A DNA stretch of 31,673 nucleotides, from the NCBI GenBank assembly GCA_023231475.1, contig JALJEE010001879.1, positions 1-31,673 on the forward strand, read 5' to 3'. Shown piece by piece: positions 23,572 to 31,673 of the stretch (the stretch's first letter is position 1; the number at the start of each line of letters is the position of its first letter). This DNA comes from Seison nebaliae. Its lineage: Eukaryota; Rotifera; Pararotatoria; Seisonacea; Seisonidae. The notes under the pieces were generated by a model, which was given only the letters and a program-made list of their open reading frames with translations, did no database searches and was not told where the DNA came from. The position numbers were made by a program, and so were the translations under genes.

Positions 23572-24579
23572 TCAGATGGTACCATTCACGGTAGTGTTTT
23601 CATCTACTATCATCGGAGAACTAACTGTGTTACCATTCAGATGTTCACATTGGTTATTCAAGAAATTTTTCGTTTTTTCATCGAAGAAAAACGAGCGAGA
23701 TTCCACTCCCGATGGCCAGAACTCTGCTTTAGAGATTTTTTCCATATCGACCGCTGCAATTGCAACGATAACTTTAGAAGACCGACTCTTCAACGTTTCT
23801 CCATCTTTCGTTTTGCAAATTCTTGAAATTCCGCGAGCGTCAATGTCCCGGTTCTTAAGGAATTTACTAATATTCTCCAGAGGAATCGTCCTATCGATTC
23901 TAGATAGAATTACTCTTCTTGTGGCCAATTCAGGGACTTTACGGACCGCCACTATTAAAGAATCTTCCACACCCGAACATTTTACTGTCGGTCGAGGTTT
24001 CTTTTTATTTCCGTTAGCGATCTTCTTTGTAACCTGATTCTTCGCGGGAACGTCACCAACTTCATCGTTTTTCGTTCCACGTTTCTTAGTCGAATGAGCC
24101 CCCTTACGCAAGCGGCACTAGGAACACTGGTATTATATATGATACCTCTCTTAGCGGCCGACGCAAAAGAATCCAAAGGTTCGGCGATAGATGTTGACGA
24201 AATATCCGCACCAATGCTTTTGTTGGTGTTAGGAAGAATATCACAAATTTTCGATATTTTCACCTCAAACTCGGATAATACAGACTTGTTATCCTCCAAA
24301 ACCGAATTACATTTGCCGATGGCAACATTATTATCCCTTACTTCTTTGAGTAAGTTGTCGTTTTTTCGATATAACTCCAACATATTATTATTAATTACGT
24401 CGACTTTCAAATTCAGGCAATTCAACACGGATGACATATCATTCACTTGTGCTTTTGTCGTTAACCTGACTGGAACGTTCTTCTTACCTTTCTTGGAATC
24501 CGGCGACGAAAGCAATAATTCGGTCGTAATCCCGTTATTCGCCCCTGTTTCTTTTATTAGAATATATGAACGTTTATAA
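23572..24579 (-). pseudogene. LINE ORF1 (gag-like) with coiled-coil N-part and C-terminal RNA-binding-like domain, frameshifted
   Basis: Directly upstream of the ORF2 fragment and on the same minus strand. The N-part (about 24579-24111) has a Lys/Ser-rich start (SSPDSKKGKK) and a heptad-like stretch (LNCLNLKVDVINNNMLELYR and onward). A one-base frameshift near 24110 leads to the second part (to 23572). This is basic at first (RKGAHSTKKRG), then has the RRM-like ORF1 pattern with RRVILSRID, ISKFLKNRDID and FWPSGVESRSFFF. The W-P-x-G-V element is common in ORF1 C-terminal domains of insect LINEs (family knowledge). No ATG is visible at the 5' end, so the element is truncated or its start lies beyond 24579. 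ORF1 proteins bind element RNA. Confidence 0.7.
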
Positions 24580-25352
24580 GTCGTATGCTGTTGATGATGT
24601 ATGTCTATGTATCATCTCGAATCTGAAAAAATGTTCATTGGGTCTACTAGTTGATTACATCATTGAAATTCTTCTTGGAAATGTGGATTTTATTTATCTG
24701 AGAATCGTAATCGAGTCAAAATTAACATACTTTATTTAATAGATTTTATTAATAGAATATTATTATTGATCATGAAACAATTGTTTAACGTACTTTAACA
24801 CTCCTTTAAGGAAGGTCAACTACTATACCATTAACGAAATACATGTATATGTAGAGAATTGGAGTAGCAGCTTACCAATTCATATACCACTTCAAATCAA
24901 TGAAAATTTTAACAATAAACTGTCACGTTCACAACGTCGTTAATAATCGTTGTTCAAATTGATTTGTTGATGTTGAATAAATCACAATTATTTTCACTAA
25001 TTGATATTATTTACCATTTTATAGTTTTCGGAAGACGTCATCAATACTGAAACTAAATATAGAAAAATTACCTACTAAAATATTTACTCATATTTCATAG
25101 CTACTTGAAAGATGCTACTTTTTTCATGAAATCTCCATAAACCATAGTTGAAATAATTTGTTTTTCTAACTAACTAACTGTAAGTACAATTACATATAGA
25201 ATTCATTATTATTATTCATTAAGTCTGATAATATAGATCTTATTAGATAATAATATAAAACTATTTTTACAGTTAAATTAACGATTGTGGCATATTGTTT
25301 CTTCCAAGTTTCTAGTTGTCTATTATAAATTTTTTTAGTGTCAAATTAGAAA
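24580..25352. other. no gene seen
   Basis: AT-rich sequence between the LINE ORF1 relic and the glycine-rich gene. Contains a short TAAC tandem near 25165-25180. The last part should hold the promoter of the glycine-rich gene, but no element can be named. Confidence 0.4.
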
Positions 25353-25955
25353 ATGGTCAATTCGAACTTGGTTCTGACCTCATTTTCCCCAGTACTCATT
25401 GTAACTTTGAGCGTTTTGACAATTGGAATGTCTTTAATGATTTGTTTGAAATTCACAAGAAAAAAGAAATCGACAACTTACGGTGGGGCTTATCAAGGAT
25501 CTTCAACATACAATGATGGAATACACCACACTGAAGTATACGGCAATAGTGGAAGTGGTGGTCATTATGATGTCGATTTAGCTGGTGGATCTAGCGGAGG
25601 TCACTGTGAAAGTCCAGACGGGGGAAATATAGAACATGATAGTGGAGGTCATTGCGATGGTGGACATGGTGGGAGTTATGGGGGATTTTCTGGTGGTGGA
25701 GGTTACAGTAGCGGTGGTGGATGTGATACTGGATTTTCAAGTGGAGGTGGATATGATGGTGGATTTAATGGAGGAGGTGGCGGCGGTGGACATAGCGGAG
25801 GAGGTGGTGATGGTGGTTTTAGTGGAGGTAATGGTGGATTTAGCGGTGGTTTTAGTGGAGGTGATGGTGGAGGTGGTGGTTGTGGTGGAGGTGGTGGTGG
25901 AGGTGGTGATTGTGGTGGAGGTGGAGGTGGCGGCGGAGGAGATGGTGGTGATTGA
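25353..25955 (+). CDS. glycine-rich single-pass membrane protein
   Basis: A single open exon of 200 codons. Residues about 6-33 form one hydrophobic segment (VLIVTLSVLTIGMSLMICL) followed by a basic stop-transfer patch (KFTRKKK). The rest is Gly-rich, with Tyr, Ser, His, Asp and a few Cys (GGYSSGGGC, GGGYDGGFNGGGG), ending in near-pure Gly runs. Without a cleavable signal, the short N-terminus would lie outside and the Gly tail inside, given the flanking positive charges (inference). Gly-rich proteins of arthropods include cuticle, silk-like and antimicrobial types, but none with this layout comes to mind. The intact frame amid dead transposon pieces suggests a real, perhaps young, gene. GGN repeats alone can keep a frame open, so expression needs evidence. 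The family is not recognised. Confidence 0.65.
   Translation: MVNSNLVLTSFSPVLIVTLSVLTIGMSLMICLKFTRKKKSTTYGGAYQGSSTYNDGIHHTEVYGNSGSGGHYDVDLAGGSSGGHCESPDGGNIEHDSGGHCDGGHGGSYGGFSGGGGYSSGGGCDTGFSSGGGYDGGFNGGGGGGGHSGGGGDGGFSGGNGGFSGGFSGGDGGGGGCGGGGGGGGDCGGGGGGGGGDGGD
25640..25953 (+). repeat. GGN-type coding repeat (poly-Gly)
   Basis: Long stretch of GGT/GGA/GGC codons in the glycine-rich gene. It is strongly purine-skewed on the plus strand and far more GC-rich than its surroundings. Confidence 0.85.
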
Positions 25956-26074
25956 AGCTAATTCTCAAATTAGTGATCTAGTGACAAACAAATACCGTTT
26001 TAATGACACTTTTCATATGAATTATATACCAGTTTGACATTCTGATTACGATGATATTTTTTATTTTTTTTGTC

Positions 26075-26080
26075 AATAAA
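26075..26080 (+). terminator. candidate poly(A) signal of the glycine-rich gene
   Basis: AATAAA about 120 nt after the stop codon, followed by AT-rich and T-rich sequence. This supports the open frame being a transcribed gene. Confidence 0.5.
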
Positions 26081-26349
26081 TGCAATTCTTATTGTAAAAT
26101 GATCTTTTTTTCCTATGTCTTCCCGTCGGGATACAATTTCTTAATGTATTTAACGCGAACAGATTCCCTAGTTTGAAAAAACGAGAGATATAAATAAAAT
26201 TAAACTATTGTTAGCAAATTTTATACTTATGGATAGATAAATGGATATTGGAAGAAAGGGCAAAAAAAGATTTATAATCATCATATATGTTTATCATATA
26301 TATCTGGATTTTAGGAACAATTTTTGATGAAGTAATCGCAGCTGGTAAT

Positions 26350-26705
26350 AATCAGTGATCATTCGTATGTGGAGATTCGACGTTCCCATCTGTCTATAAA
26401 TTATGCAGATGATCTGGTTTGTGTCACCAATTCTACAAAAGACCTCAGTATATTGTTGGTAGTGATGGACAGCAAACTAGCAGCATGTGGAATTGAATGT
26501 AATAAGAGGAAATCAAAGTTGTTATGTAATTAGTGGAAAATATTCTCGTCTTAAATCGATGTGTTGCAACGAGACTGTCTTTCTTGGTTGTCTGATAGAT
26601 AAAAAGAAAAGAAGTTGTTCGTTTGTCGACAGCTTTCGGCTTAAGTTCTTAAGAAGCTTCTTCTCCTTTCATCACAGGTGTAAACATTTTCCTCTCAAAT
26701 TGTAG
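26350..26705 (+). pseudogene. LINE reverse transcriptase fragment with YADD box
   Basis: Reads SINYADDLVCVTNSTKDLS, which contains the reverse transcriptase active-site YADD motif, then LLVVMDSKLAACGIECNKRKSKL, the palm continuation found in LINE enzymes. A stop and a frame change near 26515 lead to VISGKYSRLK and TVFLGCLID, the start of the thumb region, and then the homology ends. Only about 120 residues of a domain of several hundred remain. No endonuclease directly precedes it. It is probably from a LINE related to, but not contiguous with, the minus-strand relic. Confidence 0.8.
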
Positions 26706-26955
26706 TTAAATTCTTCTTCACTTTCTGTTGCGGTTTATATTAACTCCAAAAGCATCCCTTGGTATTTCTAATAAATCCCTAGATTCCTTGGACAAAGCTT
26801 ATAATCGGTGAATCTTAGTCGGTCCTAGAGAAGTGAGTTTTTTTGCGAACTCTCGTGTGTTCCATAGTAGAATTAGTTTTTGCGAAATTAGTTTCTATTT
26901 TTTAATTACCCAAAAATGGGATTGTGTTCAATAGACCAAAATTTAAACATGGAAA

Positions 26956-27258
26956 ATGGTACGTCCCTCAACAATCAACAAAACAATAATTACCTCCGCT
27001 TTTCCACCCGATTATGGTAATGGCTCTGGTCGACCGTCCGGTGACCTACGTACTCTCATTTCTAAGGATCTCCATCCCTATTCTTTTACTCAACTATCGA
27101 TGGATGTAGTTTATTTTTTCGTTCGAAATATCTTATGTTTCAATGTCTACCTTCGACCCGGTGATTTTTCAGGTTTCTGTTCGTCTCTCTTAGTCATTAA
27201 ATCTACTATCTCAAAATATCAATCGACCGATTTTATAATTGGAGGCGACTTCAACTAA
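26956..27258 (+). pseudogene. LINE endonuclease fragment ending at the GDFN motif
   Basis: A 100-codon open stretch with SGRPSGDLRTLISKDL, a typical middle part of LINE endonuclease domains, and a final DFIIGGDFN, the metal-binding motif. A stop immediately follows, and then a (TAA/ATA)-rich tail. The N-terminal catalytic Glu and the C-terminal SDH motif are absent. The sequence differs from the minus-strand endonuclease, so it is probably a second LINE family. Its position after the RT fragment reverses normal ORF2 order, so the two pieces are separate insertions or were rearranged. Confidence 0.75.
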
Positions 27259-27973
27259 TAAATGATAATAAATACTATTACTATTAAATTATTGTTATGC
27301 TGTTTATCAGTTAATGCTGTCTAGATTTATGTCTATTCATATTATAACAACTTAACATTCTCAAATATGCTTAAATAGTTAAAATATTTCCATACTTTAA
27401 GAATTTTTTATCACAAGTTGTGATAGACATTCGTCTTTCAGAGATATCTTAGACGGATTTTCTATAAAGCTAAATATCATAGAAAAAATTTCGTCTTTTA
27501 ACAATGTATAATCACAACAAGTTGAACGTTAACAAAACTGTTCTGAATATTTTGAAGAATTTTATTTATAATTCTTTTGCGGAACAACTCAACTTTTCGG
27601 GGAAAAACAACAAACTAAATTTATATTGATTATGAATGGTTACAGATTACATACCTTTGAGGAATTGTTCTATTTTAATTTATCCATCTTTTTAAATTTC
27701 AGATTATTGGGATGCTTCAAATGAGGGTTACATTAAAAAAAATTTTCTAAGTGCAATCACAAATTGGTTGAAATATCCATTGATGATAAGCTTATTAAGA
27801 TAGACGGAAGAGTAAAAATATAATGAGTGAATAAAGTATATTTATCAGGGAAGAAAAAGAAAAGGAAAAACTGTTCTCTTTCTTTTGAGCTTTCTTTTAA
27901 AAGATATCAGTCTCCATTTGACTCGCACAACAATATTAAAATTCGTAAAAATATTAGGAAAGACATCACGACG
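27259..27973. other. 5' flank of DOT1L, no gene assigned
   Basis: TAA-rich start beside the endonuclease relic, then AT-rich DNA. A short open segment (about 27703-27800 +, with the peptide DYWDASNEGY) follows an acceptor-like TTTCAG, but I cannot link it to DOT1L or a transposon. The DOT1L frame is open from 27827, but its first ATG is at 27974. Confidence 0.4.
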
Positions 27974-30271
27974 ATGTTGGAACTTCATTTCAAGAATTGG
28001 CTCAACTTCTATGAAACATTTGCTGTAAGAATACATAGTCAGCTGTTGTACAAAAATAAGGAATATATTGACAAACATGACAAAAGGATTATTAAACGAC
28101 GATGGAAAGAACGATACTTTGAAGTCGAAGAAAATTACCATTCTCAGTCCAGTTTGCGGAGAGAAAGCCATATTCGAATGGCCCACCATATGGGTCTGCA
28201 ATTTTCTTTCACATATTTTCACTCTCATTTGCAGAATGGTATCGAAACTGGTTATGAGATACTCAGCGTAATAAAGTTAATTTTTTATCATTATTTTCTC
28301 ATGATTTTTTTCTTTTTTTTCCAGATGTGTCTTCGATGATGATTCGGATTTCGATAGTCAGATGATCGAGAACATTTCGCTGAATGCAATCGATGCTACC
28401 GACTTCCAACAAGTTACAAAGGTCGTTAAACGATATAATTCAATCATACGAGAAAAATTGTCTTTAGTTATTTTAATTAAAAAATTTTAAAAAAAAAATT
28501 AATTAAAATTTTTAATTTCTAGTTAGCAGGAACGGCTTATCAAATGGATATTCGTAAAAAGAAGATTGGAATTCCTTTATTGAAGTTCATTTTAGAGCAA
28601 TGTTACAATTCGTCAGTTAGTGATTCAAGAAAACTGAATTTGTACAAACCTGGCTCCTCCGGCGTTAGTTGATTAAAAACCGTTTAACGATTTAAATCCA
28701 TGATATTTCTAGGTTTATGGAGAAACATCCTTCGACTTCTTTGTTGATGTAATTAAATATGTTGAGAGACGTTTAAATAAATCATGTCGATTTGTGGATA
28801 TCGGAAGTGGAATTGGAAATATCGTTTGTTTGACGGCCGCGTTGATGGATATTCAACGATCTTATGGAATCGAAATTGAACATTATCCAGCGGAATGTGC
28901 TCGAAAATATGTGAACACTTTTCAATTTTGGATGAAATTTTATGGGAAACGTCATTCATTTATCGATATCAATCAAGGAGATGTTCGTGAACCGAAATTC
29001 CATTCAATGTTGTCCAGTTGTAAGTTAGCATCATTTTTTCTTCCTTTTTTTTAATTTTCTTTTAAAAAAGTTTCATTTTTACAAATAACGTTAAATTCCA
29101 TCCGGAACTTAATAATTTCTTATCATCTATTTTCATGAAATGTGCCGATAACACGCTCATTCTTTCACCAGTTTCATTTATTGGGAAAAATTTTCGAGTG
29201 TCAAATCGAACCATCGATAGTTTATCTGCAAGAATGATTTGTGAGAATGTGATAGAAGGAAATGTTTCATGGATGAGTCAAAAATGTTCATATTTCGTTC
29301 AGGAAATTAATTATGCTCATTATCAGAAACAATTGGTTCGATTGCAGGAGGAGAATTCTCAACAGTTGAAACCGAAACGAATCAGAACCTCGTCACAATT
29401 TGACGAAATGAATCAAATGGAATTGGAAGTTAATGATGAAAATAAAATACCAATATCATTAAGGAATGATAGTGTTATAAAGGAGGAAAAGATGATTTTT
29501 TCGACTACTCTTACACAACCAAAAACTGTATCTATATCTACTGAATCGAACAAAAATGAATCGATATCGAAAGAATCGAACAAAAATGAATCGAACAAAA
29601 CTGTATCGATATCGAAGGAATCGAACAAAAATGAATCGAGTAAAACTGTATCGATATCGAAGGAATCGAACAAAAAAAATCGAATTATAAAAAAGAAGAA
29701 ACCAATTGTCATGAATAAAGACGGTTCGAAATCGAAAGAAAATATCGATGAGAAAACGGAAAAACAAAAAAAGAAGAAAGATAAACAGATATCAGATATG
29801 TTGAATGCAATGGAAAGGGCCAGTAAAAGTGCGGCAAAGAAACAACTCGACCTATCAAATTATTCATTATTTAATAATGATGAGCTTGTACCAGACAATA
29901 TCAGTTCTCCAAACATCATATATTCGAGTAAATTGATAGATAATTATGATGATTCCGATGAGAATTTAATGATGTCAAATTGTTCATATATTTCAGAGAA
30001 ATTAATCAATGCGGAAGCGCTTAAAGCGGCGGAAAAAGCTTTCCACAAAAAGAAGAAGTCTCTAATGTCTGATAAAAAGAAGAAGAAAAAGAAATCGAAG
30101 AATTCTCTCTCATGGAATGAAATATTGAACGAATGTAACGTTCAAACGATCAGGTCAAATTGGTTAAAATGTATTCATTCATCATTATTTCTCGATATTC
30201 GTTTGATTTCAGGAAAGAACGAGAAGTTAAGGACTCTCATCGCGCATTATGAGAGATTTTTGAACATCTGA
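27974..30271 (+). CDS. DOT1L: DOT1L, histone H3 lysine-79 methyltransferase
   Basis: Five exons (27974-28275, 28325-28412, 28523-28663, 28713-29023, 29071-30271) give about 680 residues; human DOT1L has 1537. The catalytic domain is clear: IPLLKFILEQCYNSSV, VYGETSFDFF (residues 178 on), the SAM-binding VDIGSGIGN (205-213), YGIEIEHYPAECA, FTNNVKFHPELNNF, FRVSNRTIDSL and GNVSWMSQKCSYFVQEI. It methylates H3K79 on nucleosomes and does so without a SET domain (family knowledge). The C-terminus is short: a Lys/Ser region with 15-residue repeats (about 436-478), long Lys runs, and a short final helical stretch. The four introns are 49, 110, 49 and 47 nt, all with GTT donors. Exon 2 could instead end at 28421 (GTCGTT), adding three residues. 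The first exon up to ETGYEIL aligns poorly with human and may hide an extra intron, although MLELHF and IDKHD resemble the human KLELRL and YDKHHD. Confidence 0.9.
29547..29670 (+). repeat. 45-bp tandem repeat in DOT1L exon 5
   Basis: Two full copies and one partial copy of a 45-bp unit, translated as ISKESNKNESNKTVS-like units, preceded by a shortened variant (KNESISKESNKNES). The frame is kept. It encodes a Ser/Lys/Asn-rich linker between the catalytic domain and the basic C-terminus. Confidence 0.8.
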
Positions 30272-30427
30272 TTTCATCAGTTTTTATCAGGAGAATTTCT
30301 TCTCTTTTTTCATTATACAGTTATCTTACATTATATTCTACTACGCTCTCTAATGTACAAAGTTATTATATGATCCTAAAATTACATCTATTATAATTAT
30401 TATATTATTATGATCCTTTTTTTCTCG

Positions 30428-30442
30428 AATAAACAGAATAAA
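30428..30442 (+). terminator. candidate poly(A) signals of DOT1L
   Basis: Two AATAAA hexamers, at 30428-30433 and 30437-30442, about 157 nt after the DOT1L stop codon. Confidence 0.5.
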
Positions 30443-30924
30443 AAGTTCCGTATAATATTCTCAACTTTTCAAATTTTGACGATTTTTGAAAATTTTGATG
30501 TTTTTTAAATTTGTTACAATTTTCCACGAAAATATTTTTAAAAAAATCGTTTTTTTTCGATTTGATCGAAATTTTCTTCTTTAAATTTTAAATTAATTTT
30601 AAGTTACTAAATATGAAAAGGTAATTGTTATTATTATATAAACCATTCTAATAAAGTTCGTTAGAATAGTATATGCCATATGTCTAAATTCAACCAAACT
30701 TCTCTTTCTTTATTTTGGAAAGGTACCTTCTTCTGGTTCGTTGCCTAACCTAAATCAGTCTTAAAGTTAATTGAGGGACTACGAAAATTATCACCTGATC
30801 TTCTTCTCGTTGATTCTTCTCCTTAATTCAATTTAGTATCCTCAACTGATGAAAAATGAATTGATTTCAATGGTTCATCACCGATATTTCATAACATCAG
30901 ATTGCATAACTTAGAAATACCATG
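30443..30924. other. convergent intergenic stretch, nothing recognised
   Basis: AT-rich, with poly-T and poly-A runs, between the DOT1L 3' end and the small minus-strand open frame. Only sequence compatible with 3' UTRs is seen. Confidence 0.4.
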
Positions 30925-31107
30925 TTATCGGTGCCTCGATTGTTTCTTTCTGCGTTTCTTTATCGACGGTCCATATTGCGCTTCTAAATCTAACATATCT
31001 CGTACGTTGAAACGGCCATTGATATAATTCCGATATTCAATGAAAATTGCAAGTAGTACCAACGACACTAACACCATAAAAATTGAAACTAATATAAGCA
31101 TAAACAT
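30925..31107 (-). CDS. possible 60-residue single-pass membrane microprotein
   Basis: ATG to TAA, 60 codons, minus strand. Residues 2-23 are a strongly hydrophobic segment (MLILVSIFMVLVSLVLLAIF), followed by EYRNYINGRFNVRDMLDLEA and a basic end (KKRRKKQSRHR). This looks like a designed small transmembrane protein more than a chance frame: the hydrophobic helix, a polar mid-part and a clustered basic tail are cleanly separated. No family is recognised. The basic tail following the helix would place the C-terminus in the cytosol if the positive-inside rule applies (inference). A spliced extension at either end is possible. It is convergent with DOT1L. Confidence 0.5.
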   Translation of the reverse strand: MFMLILVSIFMVLVSLVLLAIFIEYRNYINGRFNVRDMLDLEAQYGPSIKKRRKKQSRHR

Positions 31108-31673
31108 TGTGAAGATATTTGTTTGAAAAGTGAATGAATTAAAATTGTATTGAAATTGTTTTGAATTGAAAACGATTGTAACTAGTTTTTATATCGTTTT
31201 TTCTTCTCATTATTCTCTCACTACTATTTTTACTTCCTTAATTTATTTGCAATATTAAATTGAAAATTGACCATTTCCACTTCAATCTATTAACAATATA
31301 TTTAAAGTTAAAGTAAATTTATTGAAATTCCCGACGGGATAAATTGGAAAAAAATTAAAAAAATTACGATCATCGCCATCATCGATCATGTGGTGTAATA
31401 CGGTAAGAAATTCACGATCAATAGAAAATTGTTATAGTTAACATATAAAAAATGCCCCCGATTCCCACATTGCCCCTGTTGACGATAATATAGATTTTTA
31501 TAACACAAAAATAAAATTTGTAAAATAGAGTAAAATAAATTTTATTGTTTAGTTTATTAAATTTCTACTGACAATTGTGAAATAAAGAAAAATTTTAGTA
31601 TTTATGTATGAATTTCAGGTTTTGTAATGTTTATTCAATTATCACCATTCTTTATGAATTATCTTTAAAATGT
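31108..31673. other. no gene seen at the window end
   Basis: AT-rich flank upstream of the small minus-strand gene, so probably containing its promoter. A GC-rich palindrome TTCCCGACGGGATA stands out at 31328-31341. No coding frame or RNA gene is recognised. Confidence 0.4.

Noticed and set aside
23576-24037. Plus-strand frames of 153 and 161 codons over the LINE ORF1
   Set aside because: They are complements of ORF1. The minus-strand reading has coherent ORF1 features and the plus-strand reading has none.
25636-26037. 133-codon frame overlapping the glycine-rich gene
   Set aside because: A Val/Glu-rich +1 reading of GGN repeats, starting inside the gene with no features of its own.
27703-27800. 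Upstream DOT1L exon starting after TTTCAG (DYWDASNEGY)
   Set aside because: Ends in a stop without a phase-compatible GTT donor to the DOT1L frame, and there is no match to the DOT1L N-terminus. Possibly transposon-derived.
1-31673. tRNA or other structured RNA genes
   Set aside because: I looked for tRNA-like T-arm words (GGTTCRANTCC) on both strands and found none in a plausible context. A covariance-model search was not possible.

Overview
This is eukaryotic nuclear DNA, not bacterial. It is AT-rich and rich in microsatellites. Its genes have animal-type products split by very short introns: of the twelve introns I could place, nine are 42-54 nt and three are 62-153 nt or close to that (110 and 153 nt being the longest). 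The clear orthologues (ASH2L, SYVN1/HRD1, CHAC2, DOT1L) point to an animal. The compact gene structure and protein style suggest an arthropod with a small genome, perhaps a mite, but I cannot name the species.

Layout. 1-922: no gene seen. 923-3340 (+): ASH2L, core subunit of the SET1/MLL (COMPASS) histone H3K4 methyltransferases. 3341-9601: a 6.2-kb stretch without a recognisable gene. 9602-14838 (+): a 1712-residue low-complexity, lysine- and serine-rich protein of unknown family, probably nuclear, in three exons. 14839-17288: no gene seen. 17289-19098 (-): the ER ubiquitin ligase SYVN1/HRD1 in four exons. It is head-to-head with 19680-20375 (+), a CHAC2-type gamma-glutamylcyclotransferase in three exons; 581 bp separate the two starts. 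20376-27973: mainly a repeat graveyard. It holds palindromic tandem repeats, a relic with a retropepsin-like protease, a 164-bp inverted-repeat (MITE-like) element flanked by two oppositely oriented pieces of related LINEs, a decayed LINE (ORF1 plus endonuclease), and two further LINE pieces (reverse transcriptase and endonuclease). An intact glycine-rich membrane protein gene sits inside it. 27974-30271 (+): DOT1L, the H3K79 methyltransferase, in five exons and short compared with vertebrate and fly relatives. 30925-31107 (-): a possible 60-residue single-pass membrane protein.

The most striking observation is splicing. When I rebuilt the genes by protein homology and reading phase, every intron began with GTT instead of the usual GTA/GTG (twelve introns in five genes; one of these has a possible GTC alternative). 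In DOT1L a textbook GTAAGT lies 5 nt upstream of the donor actually needed, and reading phase excludes it. In the large unknown gene another GTAAGT...CAG segment cannot be removed without breaking the frame. This suggests a shifted 5' splice-site consensus in this lineage, with possible compensation in U1 or U6 snRNA.

The genes form no operon. ASH2L and DOT1L both act in transcription-linked histone methylation. SYVN1 and CHAC2 touch ER proteostasis and glutathione turnover and may share a promoter region.
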